A stretch of DNA of 64,000 nt from Gordonia rhizosphera NBRC 16068 (GTDB lineage Bacteria; Actinomycetota; Actinomycetes; Mycobacteriales; Mycobacteriaceae). The position numbers and the translations under genes were made by a program. The DNA is taken from contig NZ_BAHC01000213.1 of the NCBI RefSeq assembly GCF_000298195.1, positions 1 through 64,000 of the forward strand. The letters run 5' to 3'. The notes under the pieces are model-generated. The model was given only the letters and a program-made list of their open reading frames with translations, ran no database searches and was not told the origin of the DNA. Positions 1 through 7,886 of this stretch are shown here, piece after piece. Numbering within the stretch: the first letter of the stretch is position 1; every line of letters starts with the position of its first letter.

Positions 1-245
1 TGGCCGGGTCGCCGATCACGTATGGGAGTGCATGGGGTCAGGTATTCTCGGCGTTCGTCCTCAGGACGCGGACCGGACGTGCAGTCGGGTACCTGCCTGC
101 AAAGCGGCGACAACGCCCGATTTAATGACCGAACGCCTCGTCGGCGCGGCGGAGTTGGACGCCAATGAGATCGAGATCGGGGAGTCGTTCCGCGGTGTTC
201 GACGGGGTGGCGGGGGGCGCGGCACGGGTTGGGGCGACGTCCGGG

Positions 246-1805
246 TCAGGTGAGGTTCCGTTTGAGGATCTTGCCGGCGGCGTTGCGGGGGAAGGCGTCC
301 ACAAAGACAACCGAGCGCGGCACTTTGAAGTTCGCGAGATGCTCCTCGCAGTAGGCGATCACCGAGGCCTCGTCGAGGCTCGATCCGTTGTGCACGGTGA
401 GATAGGCTCGCCCCACCTCGCCCAGTCGCTCGTCGGGCACCCCGATCACCGCCGATTCGGTGACGCCGTCCAGCCGGGCCAGGGTCTGCTCGATCTCCGC
501 CGGATAGACGTTGAAGCCGCCGCAGATGTACATGTCCTTGAGGCGGTCGGTGATCTTGAGGTTGCCGCGCTCGTCGATGGTGCCGATGTCCCCGGTGTGC
601 AGCCAGCCGTCGTCATCGATGGCCTCCTTGGTGGCCACCGGGTCGTCGAGGTACCCGCGCATCACCATCTTTCCGCGGGCGAGCACCTCGCCCTGCTCGG
701 ACAACGTGAATTCCATTCCCGCGAAGGCGCGGCCACAGGTGTTGGCGACCGTTTCGTCGTCATCGTCGGGGGTGCAGGTGGACACGAAGCCGCTGCACTC
801 GGTGAGGCCGTATGCGGTGATCACGGTGTCGACGCCGAGGTCGCTCTGCAGGCGCTCGACGAGGACTACCGGCACGATCGCCGCCCCGGTCACCACGAGC
901 CGCAGCGATGACAGATCCACGTCAGCGCGGGTCGGGTCGTCGAGGATGGTCTGGAAGATCGTCGGGGCGCCGGGGAACACCGTCGCACGTTGGGTTGCCA
1001 CGAGTTTCATCGCCTCGGTCGGTGAGTAGACGGCGAGGGGAAGCATTGTGGTGCCGAAGAGCACGCAGGGCAGAATTCCGGCCTTGTAGCCGAAGGTGTG
1101 GAAGTACGGGTTGACCATCAGATAGCGGTCATCGGGGGTCAGTCGTCCGTTCGCGCCCCACGCGTAGGCGCCCGCCAGTGTCTGTTGATGCTCGGCGAGA
1201 ACACCTTTGGACTTCCCGGTGGTCCCGGAGGTGAACAGGATGTCGGAGATGTCCTCGGGCGCGACACGATCCGCTCGACGTTCGGCCTCGGCGAGGGCCT
1301 CGTCGGTGCTGCGGTCGAGGAAGTCGTCCCACGCCACGGCTCCCTCGGGTAGCGGGGACGACGCGTCGAGCATTACGCCCACAACGAGGTCGGGCATCAC
1401 GGCGCGGTGTCCGCGCATCAGTTCGGTCAGATGGTCGTTGCCGAGGAACTCGCCGGACGCAAATACCGCCCGGGCGTCGGATCGTTCGATGATATCCATC
1501 GCCTCGCCGCCCGTGTAGCGGGTGTTCAGCGGCACCAGCGTCGCGCCCGCATAGTGCACGCCGAGCGCGGCGACGGGCCAGTGGTAGCTATTGGGTGCCC
1601 AGACGGCGACGCGGTCGCCGGGACGGACGCCCGATGTGATGAGCGCGCCCGCGAAATTGCGGACGGCGTCGGCGAACTGCGACCACGTCAGTTCCACGTG
1701 CGGAGTGTCCGATGATGGCCATTGATCGTCGACGATGGCGGCGCGGTCTGGCCAGGTCTGTGCAGCTCGGCGCAGGGCAGCAGGGGTCGTCCGGATCGCC
1801 TCCAT
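246..1805 (-). CDS. fadD3: HIP-CoA synthetase FadD3 (acyl-CoA synthetase)
   Basis: A 519-residue ANL-superfamily acyl-CoA synthetase. The ATP-binding P-loop FTSGTTGKSKG is at about residues 191-201, and the C-terminal domain carries the usual GWLHTGDIG and TDRLKDMYICGG motifs and ends in a GKILKR lysine motif. Length and sequence fit FadD3 (Rv3561 type). That enzyme activates 3aα-H-4α(3'-propanoate)-7aβ-methylhexahydro-1,5-indanedione (HIP), the C/D-ring remnant of cholesterol, to its CoA thioester in the cytosol. The gene is divergent from fadE30 across a 42-bp gap holding a KstR2-like operator, as in mycobacteria. The ATG at 1805 is kept because the operator lies directly upstream. The specific substrate is inferred from homology and context. 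Confidence 0.88.
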   Translation of the reverse strand: MEAIRTTPAALRRAAQTWPDRAAIVDDQWPSSDTPHVELTWSQFADAVRNFAGALITSGVRPGDRVAVWAPNSYHWPVAALGVHYAGATLVPLNTRYTGGEAMDIIERSDARAVFASGEFLGNDHLTELMRGHRAVMPDLVVGVMLDASSPLPEGAVAWDDFLDRSTDEALAEAERRADRVAPEDISDILFTSGTTGKSKGVLAEHQQTLAGAYAWGANGRLTPDDRYLMVNPYFHTFGYKAGILPCVLFGTTMLPLAVYSPTEAMKLVATQRATVFPGAPTIFQTILDDPTRADVDLSSLRLVVTGAAIVPVVLVERLQSDLGVDTVITAYGLTECSGFVSTCTPDDDDETVANTCGRAFAGMEFTLSEQGEVLARGKMVMRGYLDDPVATKEAIDDDGWLHTGDIGTIDERGNLKITDRLKDMYICGGFNVYPAEIEQTLARLDGVTESAVIGVPDERLGEVGRAYLTVHNGSSLDEASVIAYCEEHLANFKVPRSVVFVDAFPRNAAGKILKRNLT

Positions 1806-1816
1806 GTGCCCAACCT

Positions 1817-1830
1817 AGCACTTGCTTGGT
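1817..1830. promoter_or_regulatory. KstR2-like operator, fadD3/fadE30 divergent promoter
   Basis: The sequence AGCACTTGCTTGGT matches the KstR2 consensus AnCAAGnnCTTGnT at 8 of 10 defined bases. One half-site (CTTG) is intact and the other is degraded. It lies in the 42-bp gap between the two divergent start codons, where KstR2 would control fadD3 and the fadE30 operon together. Confidence 0.65.
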
Positions 1831-1847
1831 GCGCTAAGCTAGCCGTC

Positions 1848-3116
1848 ATGACCTCGATCAACCTGGCCGACCGGACGGTGGACCTCGGTGAATGGGCGCG
1901 GTCGGTTCCCGATGCCGCCGAACAGTTCGCGGTGGCCGTCCGCGACTGGCTCGAGAAGAATCTCGTCGGCGATTTCGTGCATGTGAAGGGACGTGGTGGC
2001 CCCGGTAGCGAGCACGAGTTCTTCGACGACCGGCTCGCGTGGGACCGGCACCTATCAGCGGCCGGGTGGACCTGCCTCGGCTGGCCGACGCGGTACGGCG
2101 GACGAGGTGCGACGTTCGAACAGCGCATCATCTTCCATCAGGAGTACGCCCGCGCGAACGCTCCGGCGCGGGTCAATCATCTCGGCGAGGAACTCCTCGG
2201 GCCGACCTTGATCGAATTCGGCACCGAGGAGCAGAAGCGGCGATTCCTGCCGGGCATCGTCGACGTCACCGAGTTGTGGGCGCAGGGCTACTCCGAACCC
2301 GGGGCCGGCTCCGACCTCGCGGCCGTGTCCACCAGTGCGCAGCTCGACGACAGCGGCAAACACTGGGCAATCAACGGCCAGAAGGTGTGGACCTCGCTGG
2401 CTCATGTCGCGCAATGGTGTTTCGTCATCGCCCGCACGGAGAGCGGATCGCAGAGGCACCAGGGGCTGAGTTTCCTGTTGGTACCGCTGGACCAACCCGG
2501 TATCACCGTCCGGCCGATCCAGCAGTTCACCGGGACGTCGGAGTTCAACGAGGTGTTCTTCGACGACGCGGTGACCGACGCCGACCTGATCGTCGGTGCA
2601 CCCGGCGACGGGTGGAAGGTCGCGATGGGGCTCCTTCAATTCGAGCGGGGAGTGTCCACCCTCGGCCAGCAGGTGGGTTTCGAGCGGGAGTGGCAGGAGT
2701 TGGCGGAGCTCGCCCGGCGCAACGGTGCGGCCGACAATCCGGAGATCGCCTCGCGGCTGACCCGCGCATGGATCGGGCTCACGGTGATGCGCGCCAATGC
2801 GCAGCGCACCCTGGCCGGCGACATCGTCTCCGGAACGGGAGCCGCATCGGTGTCGAAACTATTGTGGGCCAACTGGCATCGTGACCTCGGCGAGCTCGCG
2901 ATGGCGATCGTCGGGGCACCGTCGTTACTCGGCCCGACGCACACGGTGGAGGGCGCCGAGAACGACATCACCAACCCGAACCACGTCGAACTCGACGAGT
3001 GGCAACGACTGTTCCTCTTCACCCGCGCCGATACGATCTACGGCGGCTCGAACGAGGTGCAGCGCAACATCATTGCCGAGCGTGTGCTCGGCCTACCTCG
3101 GGAGGCACGATCGTGA
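1848..3116 (+). CDS. fadE30: Acyl-CoA dehydrogenase FadE30
   Basis: A 422-residue acyl-CoA dehydrogenase, flavin-dependent and cytosolic. It has the signatures GYSEPGAGSDLA and INGQKVWTS in the middle domain and DTIYGGSNEVQRNIIAERVLGLP near the C-terminus. In the FadD3-FadE30-IpdF pathway, FadE30 dehydrogenates the CoA ester of the hydroxylated HIP derivative. The ATG at 1848 follows the KstR2 site and starts the canonical N-terminal helix. Upstream in-frame codons would run through the operator. Its last codons overlap the GTG of ipdF, so the two are translationally coupled. The family call is very safe and the FadE30 assignment rests on synteny with fadD3 and ipdF. Confidence 0.87.
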   Translation: MTSINLADRTVDLGEWARSVPDAAEQFAVAVRDWLEKNLVGDFVHVKGRGGPGSEHEFFDDRLAWDRHLSAAGWTCLGWPTRYGGRGATFEQRIIFHQEYARANAPARVNHLGEELLGPTLIEFGTEEQKRRFLPGIVDVTELWAQGYSEPGAGSDLAAVSTSAQLDDSGKHWAINGQKVWTSLAHVAQWCFVIARTESGSQRHQGLSFLLVPLDQPGITVRPIQQFTGTSEFNEVFFDDAVTDADLIVGAPGDGWKVAMGLLQFERGVSTLGQQVGFEREWQELAELARRNGAADNPEIASRLTRAWIGLTVMRANAQRTLAGDIVSGTGAASVSKLLWANWHRDLGELAMAIVGAPSLLGPTHTVEGAENDITNPNHVELDEWQRLFLFTRADTIYGGSNEVQRNIIAERVLGLPREARS

Positions 3117-3940
3117 CAGAAACCGCCGTCGACGCAACCGTGGCCCGATCGCCGCTGGCCACGCCGCCGGCCGAGACGCCCGGCCATGGCCTGTTGCTCG
3201 GCCGCAAGGTCGTCGTCACGGCCGCCGCCGGAACCGGCATCGGTTTCGCCACCGCCCGCCGTGCGCTGATGGAGGGCGCCGACGTGGTGATAAGCGACTG
3301 GCACGAACGGCGCCTTGATGAGGCCCGCGACAAGCTCGCGGCGGAGTTCACCGGTCAGACGGTCGGCCGGAACGTGTGCAACGTGCAGCAGTCTGCCGAG
3401 GTCGACGCGCTGATCGACTCGGCGGCAGACGAACTCGGCCGGATCGACGTCCTGGTCAATAATGCGGGCCTGGGAGGTGAGACGCCGGTGGCCGACATGA
3501 CCGACGAGGAATGGGGCCGTGTCGTCGACATCACCCTCAACGGCACCTTCCGTGCCACCCGGGCCGCGCTGCGCTACTTCCGTGGTGTCGAGCACGGGGG
3601 AGTGATCGTGAACAACGCGTCCGTGCTCGGCTGGCGGGCTCAACGCGGGCAGGCGCATTACGCGGCTGCCAAAGCCGGGGTGATGGCGCTGACGCGCTGT
3701 TCGGCTGTGGAGGCCGCGGATTTCGGAGTTCGCATCAACGCCGTTGCGCCGTCGATCGCCAAACATCCGTTCCTCGCAAAGGTCACCCGCGACGAGCTCC
3801 TCGATGAGCTCGCATCGCGGGAGGCCTACGGCCGAGCCGCCGAAGTCTGGGAGGTCGCGGCCACCATCGCGATGCTCGCCAGCGACTACACCACCTATCT
3901 CACCGGCGAGGTCGTCTCGATCTCCAGCCAGCGTGCCTGA
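3113..3940 (+). CDS. ipdF: Short-chain dehydrogenase IpdF (C/D-ring degradation)
   Basis: A 275-residue classical SDR. The cofactor glycine motif is altered to AAAGTGIGFATA near the N-terminus. The NNAG motif, an S-Y-K-type active site (NNASV, HYAAAKAG) and a C-terminal TGEVVSISSQRA are all visible. The GTG start at 3113 overlaps the fadE30 stop (GTGA) and has GGAGG eight bases upstream. IpdF (Rv3559c type) interconverts hydroxy and keto forms of the C/D-ring CoA intermediates before EchA20 hydrolysis. The N-terminal extension of about 25 residues (to the TPGHG region) is typical of this subfamily. The reaction is taken from the family and not visible in the sequence. Confidence 0.82.
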   Translation: MTETAVDATVARSPLATPPAETPGHGLLLGRKVVVTAAAGTGIGFATARRALMEGADVVISDWHERRLDEARDKLAAEFTGQTVGRNVCNVQQSAEVDALIDSAADELGRIDVLVNNAGLGGETPVADMTDEEWGRVVDITLNGTFRATRAALRYFRGVEHGGVIVNNASVLGWRAQRGQAHYAAAKAGVMALTRCSAVEAADFGVRINAVAPSIAKHPFLAKVTRDELLDELASREAYGRAAEVWEVAATIAMLASDYTTYLTGEVVSISSQRA

Positions 3941-3962
3941 CAACAGAATCGGAGCCCACGTG

Positions 3963-5120
3963 ATGTCCACACCTCAGGCCTACATCATCGACGCCATCCG
4001 CACCCCGGTCGGAAAGCGCAACGGATCGCTTGCCAAGACCCACCCTGCCGACCTCGGTGCCCACGTCCTCTCGGCGCTGGTCGCGCGCACCGGCATCGAC
4101 CCGAATGTCGTCGACGACGTGGTGTTCGGCTGCGTCGACGCCATCGGCCCGCAGGCCGGCAACATCGCCCGTACCGCGTGGCTGGCTGCCGGACTGCCAC
4201 TGGCCATCCCCGGCACCACCGTCGATCGCCAGTGCGGGTCCTCCCAGCAGGCCATCCACTTCGCCGCGCAGGGGGTGATGAGCGGGACGCAGGACGTCGT
4301 CGTCGCGGGGGGTGTGCAGAACATGAGCGCCATCCCGATCTCGCAGGCAATGATCGCGGGACAGGAGTTCGGGTTCACCACTCCCACTGCGGAATCCGCC
4401 GGGTGGCGAGAACGGTTCGGCGACACCCCGATCTCGCAGTTCAACGGCGCGGACATGATGGCCACCAAGTGGGATATCACGCGCGAGGACATGGAGCGCT
4501 GGGCGCTGCAATCGCACGAGAGGGCCCGGACCGCGATCGCGGCCGGACGCTTCGAGAACGAGAACGTTCCGCTGGGCGACTGCCTGGTCGACGAATGTCC
4601 GCGTGAGACTTCGATGGCTAAGATGGCCGGGCTGTCGCCGCTGGCCGAGGGCTCGCGGCTCACCGCAGCGGTGTCGTCGCAGATCTCCGACGGCGCGTCG
4701 GCCACGTTGGTCGTCTCGGAGAAGGCGCTCAAGGAGTACGGCCTCACCCCGCGCGCCCGCATCCACCACATGTCGGTACGCGGCGACGATCCGGTGATGA
4801 TGCTCTCCGCGCCGATCCCCGCGACGGCGTACGCGCTGGAGAAGGCAGGTCTGTCGATCGACGACATCGACGTTGTGGAGATCAACGAGGCGTTCGCGTC
4901 TGTCGTGCTGGCATGGCTGAAGGAGACCGGCGCGGACCCCGCGAAGGTCAACCGGAACGGCGGTGCGATCGCGTTGGGCCACCCGCTCGGCGCCACCGGG
5001 GCCAAGCTCTTCGCGACCCTACTCAACGAACTCGAACGCACCGGAGGCCGCTATGGCCTGCAGACCATGTGCGAGGGCGGCGGCACCTCCAACGTCACCA
5101 TCATCGAAAGGCTCAGGTAA
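3963..5120 (+). CDS. fadA6: Thiolase FadA6
   Basis: A 385-residue thiolase with the full catalytic set. The nucleophilic Cys91 is in DRQCGSSQQA, His340 is in the GHPLGATG motif, and the proton-transfer Cys370 is in MCEGGG. FadA6 (Rv3556c type) is the thiolase of the KstR2 regulon that releases acetyl-CoA late in C/D-ring degradation. The ATG at 3963 overlaps a GTG at 3960, and the ATG gives the typical MSTPQAYIIDAIRTP start. It follows ipdF by 22 bp in the same operon. FadA5, the side-chain thiolase, is a separate gene at 25995 in this window, which supports this being the ring-specific paralogue. Confidence 0.87.
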   Translation: MSTPQAYIIDAIRTPVGKRNGSLAKTHPADLGAHVLSALVARTGIDPNVVDDVVFGCVDAIGPQAGNIARTAWLAAGLPLAIPGTTVDRQCGSSQQAIHFAAQGVMSGTQDVVVAGGVQNMSAIPISQAMIAGQEFGFTTPTAESAGWRERFGDTPISQFNGADMMATKWDITREDMERWALQSHERARTAIAAGRFENENVPLGDCLVDECPRETSMAKMAGLSPLAEGSRLTAAVSSQISDGASATLVVSEKALKEYGLTPRARIHHMSVRGDDPVMMLSAPIPATAYALEKAGLSIDDIDVVEINEAFASVVLAWLKETGADPAKVNRNGGAIALGHPLGATGAKLFATLLNELERTGGRYGLQTMCEGGGTSNVTIIERLR

Positions 5121-5346
5121 GGGCCGACCACCGGCAGCCAACATCGCCAACGCGCCCAGCACGAGGGCCGGGAGAAGCCAAAATCCTGCGCACTGACCTT
5201 CAAAGCCCGGCACGAATCCGGGCCGGCGATCAGGTATCTGACCACGGGTGTGGCCAGAACTACGTGATCTGACGCATACTGGGCTGTGAAGCGTGGGGGG
5301 TGTCGCTTGATGTCTCTCACAAACAGGCACTACGCGGAGGGACTCC

Positions 5347-6855
5347 ATGACCAAGCCGGCAGAGATGAAGACATCGGCGGCGGCCGAGAACGTGTCGTCG
5401 GAAGAACACACGATGACCGAACTGCTGGAGATCCAGCGCGCGGCGTATCTGCGTGACGGAATCCCGGACGCGAGGACGCGGATCGACCGGATCACCCGGC
5501 TCTCGGCGCTCCTGCTCGACAACGCGGAGGAGATCTCGGAGGCGCACGAGGCCGACTTCGGGCACCGTCCGCGCGAGCTGACCATCGCCGCCGACGTCGT
5601 GGGCTGCATGCTCGACCTCACCCACCAGCGTCGCCACGTGAAGGAGTGGATGAAGGAGGAGAACGTCGCCCGACTGCAGGGGATCGGCGGCTTCAAGCAG
5701 CGTCTGCGCCACGACCCACTCGGCGTCGTGGGCATCATGGGTCCCTGGAACTTCCCGCTCCAGTTGACCTTCGTCCCGGCCGGTTCTGCTTTCGCTGCAG
5801 GCAACCGCGTGCTGCTCCGCCCGTCGTCGATTACCGCGCAGACCGCCGCCGTGATCGCCAAGCATGCGCCGAGCTACTTCTCGATCGAGGAATTCGCGGT
5901 CATCACCAGCGCGCACGGCTCTGGGTCGGACTTCGCGAAGCTGAAGGTCGACCACATGTTCTTCACCGGTTCGCCTGAGGTGGGTGCGTCGGTGGCGACC
6001 GAGGCCGCCAAGAACCTCATCCCGGTCACCTTGGAACTCGGCGGGAAGAACCCCGCGGTCGTCGATGTGGACGCCGACATCGACAAGGCTGCGAAGTTCC
6101 TCGCGGACGCGCGCATGGTCAACGGCGGTCAGGTCTGCCTGTGCCCCGACTACGTGTTCGTACCGGAGGCGAAGGTCGGCGAGTTCACCGAGAAGGTGAT
6201 CGCCCGGTGGAAGGACAAGTTCCCGACGATCCGCTCCAACCGTGAGTACACCTCGACGATCAACGAGAAGAACTTCAACCGCATCGTCGGACTGATCGAG
6301 GACGCCGAGCAGCTCGGTGCGACCAAGCATCAGGTCATCCCCGTCGGTGAGTCGCTGCCGGATGCCGAGCTCCGCAAGATCCCGCCGACAGTACTCACCG
6401 GGGTCAAGGCCGGGATGAAGATCGAGGAGGACGAGGTCTTCGGTCCGGTGCTCACCGTGTACCCGTACCGGGAGCTCTCCGAGGTGATCAGCCACATCAG
6501 TAGCCATCCGCACCCGCTGACGATGTATTGGTCCGGCGATGACAACAAGCGCCTCGCCGAACTCGCCGACCGCACCAACAGCGGGTCCATCAACGCGAAC
6601 GACTTCGCCACCAACCTGTTCAGCGGCGGGCTGCCGTTCGGTGGTGTCGGCAAGAGCGGTATGGGCAGCTATCACGGCAAGTTCGGTTTCGAGACTTTCA
6701 GTCACGCCCGCGCGGTGACGGTGTCGAAACTGCCGCTGTCGGTCGCCGAGATGATGTCCCCGCCGTTCACCGATCAGGATCGGAAGATGACCAACGGTCA
6801 GCTGAAGATGTGGAGCTGGCTGAATCGGCGGGCGGCCAAGAAGGTGAAGAAGTAA
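5347..6855 (+). CDS. NAD(P)-dependent aldehyde dehydrogenase (class 3 / fatty-aldehyde type)
   Basis: A 502-residue aldehyde dehydrogenase of the short-linker class 3 group (fatty or coniferyl aldehyde dehydrogenase type). It has the PWNFPLQL motif near residue 133, Glu230 in LELGGKNP and the catalytic Cys264 in GGQVCLCPDY. A GGAGG-type ribosome site (gcggagggactcc) precedes the ATG. It lies between fadA6 and kstR2 on the same strand, but a 226-bp gap separates it from fadA6, and I see no KstR2 site in that gap. It may be read through from the fadE30 operon or have its own promoter. The substrate is unknown and a role in sterol breakdown is only suggested by position. Confidence 0.85.
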   Translation: MTKPAEMKTSAAAENVSSEEHTMTELLEIQRAAYLRDGIPDARTRIDRITRLSALLLDNAEEISEAHEADFGHRPRELTIAADVVGCMLDLTHQRRHVKEWMKEENVARLQGIGGFKQRLRHDPLGVVGIMGPWNFPLQLTFVPAGSAFAAGNRVLLRPSSITAQTAAVIAKHAPSYFSIEEFAVITSAHGSGSDFAKLKVDHMFFTGSPEVGASVATEAAKNLIPVTLELGGKNPAVVDVDADIDKAAKFLADARMVNGGQVCLCPDYVFVPEAKVGEFTEKVIARWKDKFPTIRSNREYTSTINEKNFNRIVGLIEDAEQLGATKHQVIPVGESLPDAELRKIPPTVLTGVKAGMKIEEDEVFGPVLTVYPYRELSEVISHISSHPHPLTMYWSGDDNKRLAELADRTNSGSINANDFATNLFSGGLPFGGVGKSGMGSYHGKFGFETFSHARAVTVSKLPLSVAEMMSPPFTDQDRKMTNGQLKMWSWLNRRAAKKVKK

Positions 6856-6911
6856 AGCCCACGAGTCACTGAGACCACCCGCCTGGCCGGGCTTGCTCAC
6901 CAGCAGGCCCG

Positions 6912-6925
6912 GCCAAGCGCTTGCT
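6912..6925. promoter_or_regulatory. KstR2-like operator upstream of kstR2
   Basis: GCCAAGCGCTTGCT matches AnCAAGnnCTTGnT at 9 of 10 defined positions, with both CAAG/CTTG half-sites intact. It ends 11 bases before the kstR2 start codon, so it should mediate autorepression. Confidence 0.8.
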
Positions 6926-6936
6926 AGGGTGGTTCA

Positions 6937-7536
6937 ATGGCACCACGCGGCACCGTTTCTGGCTCCACCAGGCGTGACGAGCTCCTTGCGACCGCGGGCA
7001 AGATGTTCGCCGAACAGGGGCTGCGCTCGACGACGGTCCGTGACATCGCCGACGCCGCCGGCATCCTCTCCGGGAGTTTGTACCACCATTTCGACTCCAA
7101 GGAGTCGATGGTCGACGAGATCCTGCGCGGATTCCTTGACGGCCTGTTCGACCGGTACCGTGCCATCGCCGCGTCGGGTCTCTCGGCGACCGACACATTA
7201 CGGCAACTCGTGGTCGCGTCCTTCGAGTCGATCGATGCCCAGCGCAACGCCGTCGCGATCTATCAGGACGAGGCCAAACGCCTTGCCGCACAAGATCGCT
7301 TTTCCTACATCGGCGAGCTCAACACGGAGTTCCGCGAGCTGTGGCGCGCCGTGCTCCAGCGCGGCGTCGACGACGGTGAGTTCCGTATCGACCTCGACGT
7401 CGAGCTCGCCTACCGTTTCCTGCGTGACACCGTGTGGGTGGCGGTCCGGTGGTATCGCCCGGGTGGGGCGCTGTCGGCCGATGACATCGCCGACCAATAC
7501 CTGTCGATCGTGCTCAACGGCATCCTGCCGCGCTAG
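6937..7536 (+). CDS. kstR2: TetR-family regulator KstR2
   Basis: A 199-residue TetR-family repressor. The helix-turn-helix spans roughly residues 20-60 (FAEQGLRSTTVRDIADAAG followed by SGSLYHHFDSKE), and the C-terminus contains the WVSVRWYRPGG-like segment characteristic of KstR2 (here WVAVRWYRPGGALSADD). KstR2 binds HIP-CoA, and release of the repressor derepresses the C/D-ring genes. The operator at 6912 indicates autoregulation, and two more sites (1817, 13291) mark its likely targets in this window. The gene is followed immediately by a 21-bp tandem repeat array. Confidence 0.9.
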   Translation: MAPRGTVSGSTRRDELLATAGKMFAEQGLRSTTVRDIADAAGILSGSLYHHFDSKESMVDEILRGFLDGLFDRYRAIAASGLSATDTLRQLVVASFESIDAQRNAVAIYQDEAKRLAAQDRFSYIGELNTEFRELWRAVLQRGVDDGEFRIDLDVELAYRFLRDTVWVAVRWYRPGGALSADDIADQYLSIVLNGILPR

Positions 7537-7537
7537 C

Positions 7538-7747
7538 CGTCGATCGTGCGCACCCCAACGTCCATCGCGCACGCCTCAACGTCGATCGTGCGCGCCCCAG
7601 CGTCGATCGTGCGCGCCTCAACGTCGATCGTGCGCGCCCCAGCGTCGATCGTGCGCGCCTCAACGTCGATCGTGCGCGCCCCAGCGTCGATCGTGCGCGC
7701 CTCAACGTCGATCGTGCGCGCCCCAGCGTCGATCGTGCGCACCTCGG
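7538..7747 (+). repeat. Array of ten 21-bp tandem repeats after kstR2
   Basis: Ten head-to-tail units of 21 bp begin two bases after the kstR2 stop codon. The core is CGTCGATCGTGCGCGCC followed by a variable four-base tail. Tails alternate CCAG and TCAA in the central units, giving a 42-bp higher-order repeat. The second unit is the most divergent and the last carries GCGCACC. There is no spacer sequence, so this is not a CRISPR array. The period is a multiple of three and leaves long artificial reading frames. A related array follows the nitronate monooxygenase gene at 42654. Confidence 0.95.
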
Positions 7748-7753
7748 CGCGGC

Positions 7754-7812
7754 CGTGCACGGTCGACGGAATTTCGTGCACGGTCGACGGGGTTGTCGCG
7801 TGTCGACCGTGC
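7754..7812 (+). terminator. GC-rich hairpin region after the kstR2 repeat array
   Basis: CGTGCACGGTCGACGG occurs at 7754-7769 and again at 7775-7790, again 21 bp apart. GCACGGTCGAC at 7778-7788 can pair with GTCGACCGTGC at 7802-7812, giving an 11-bp stem with a 13-base loop. There is no strong T-run, so termination is possible but unproven. The 350-bp gap between kstR2 and the next gene holds only this hairpin and the array, plus a likely promoter close to 7850. Confidence 0.45.
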
Positions 7813-7886
7813 GGCCTCGGAGCTTCGGTCGTCCGCACCCGCCGGTTGATAGTGTGACCTGGGTTACGAGCATCGGAGGTTAGGTC

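Noticed and set aside
122..310. Small frames in the first 245 bases
   Set aside because: No ribosome site, no recognisable domain, and part overlaps the fadD3 3' end. The edge may hold the end of a gene outside the window, but nothing can be supported.
5019..5861. Minus-strand frame with a hydrophobic stretch over the fadA6-aldehyde dehydrogenase gap
   Set aside because: Most of it is antisense to two strong genes. The hydrophobic part is a by-product of GC-rich sequence and has no start signal.
7538..7747. CRISPR array
   Set aside because: Units are head-to-tail 21-bp copies with no unique spacers and no cas genes in the window.
6893..7873. Long frames with repeated APQRRSC or ARTIDVE peptides over the kstR2 array
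   Set aside because: They are frames through the 21-bp DNA repeats. The period is a multiple of three, so frames stay open without coding. They have no ribosome site and overlap kstR2 on either strand.
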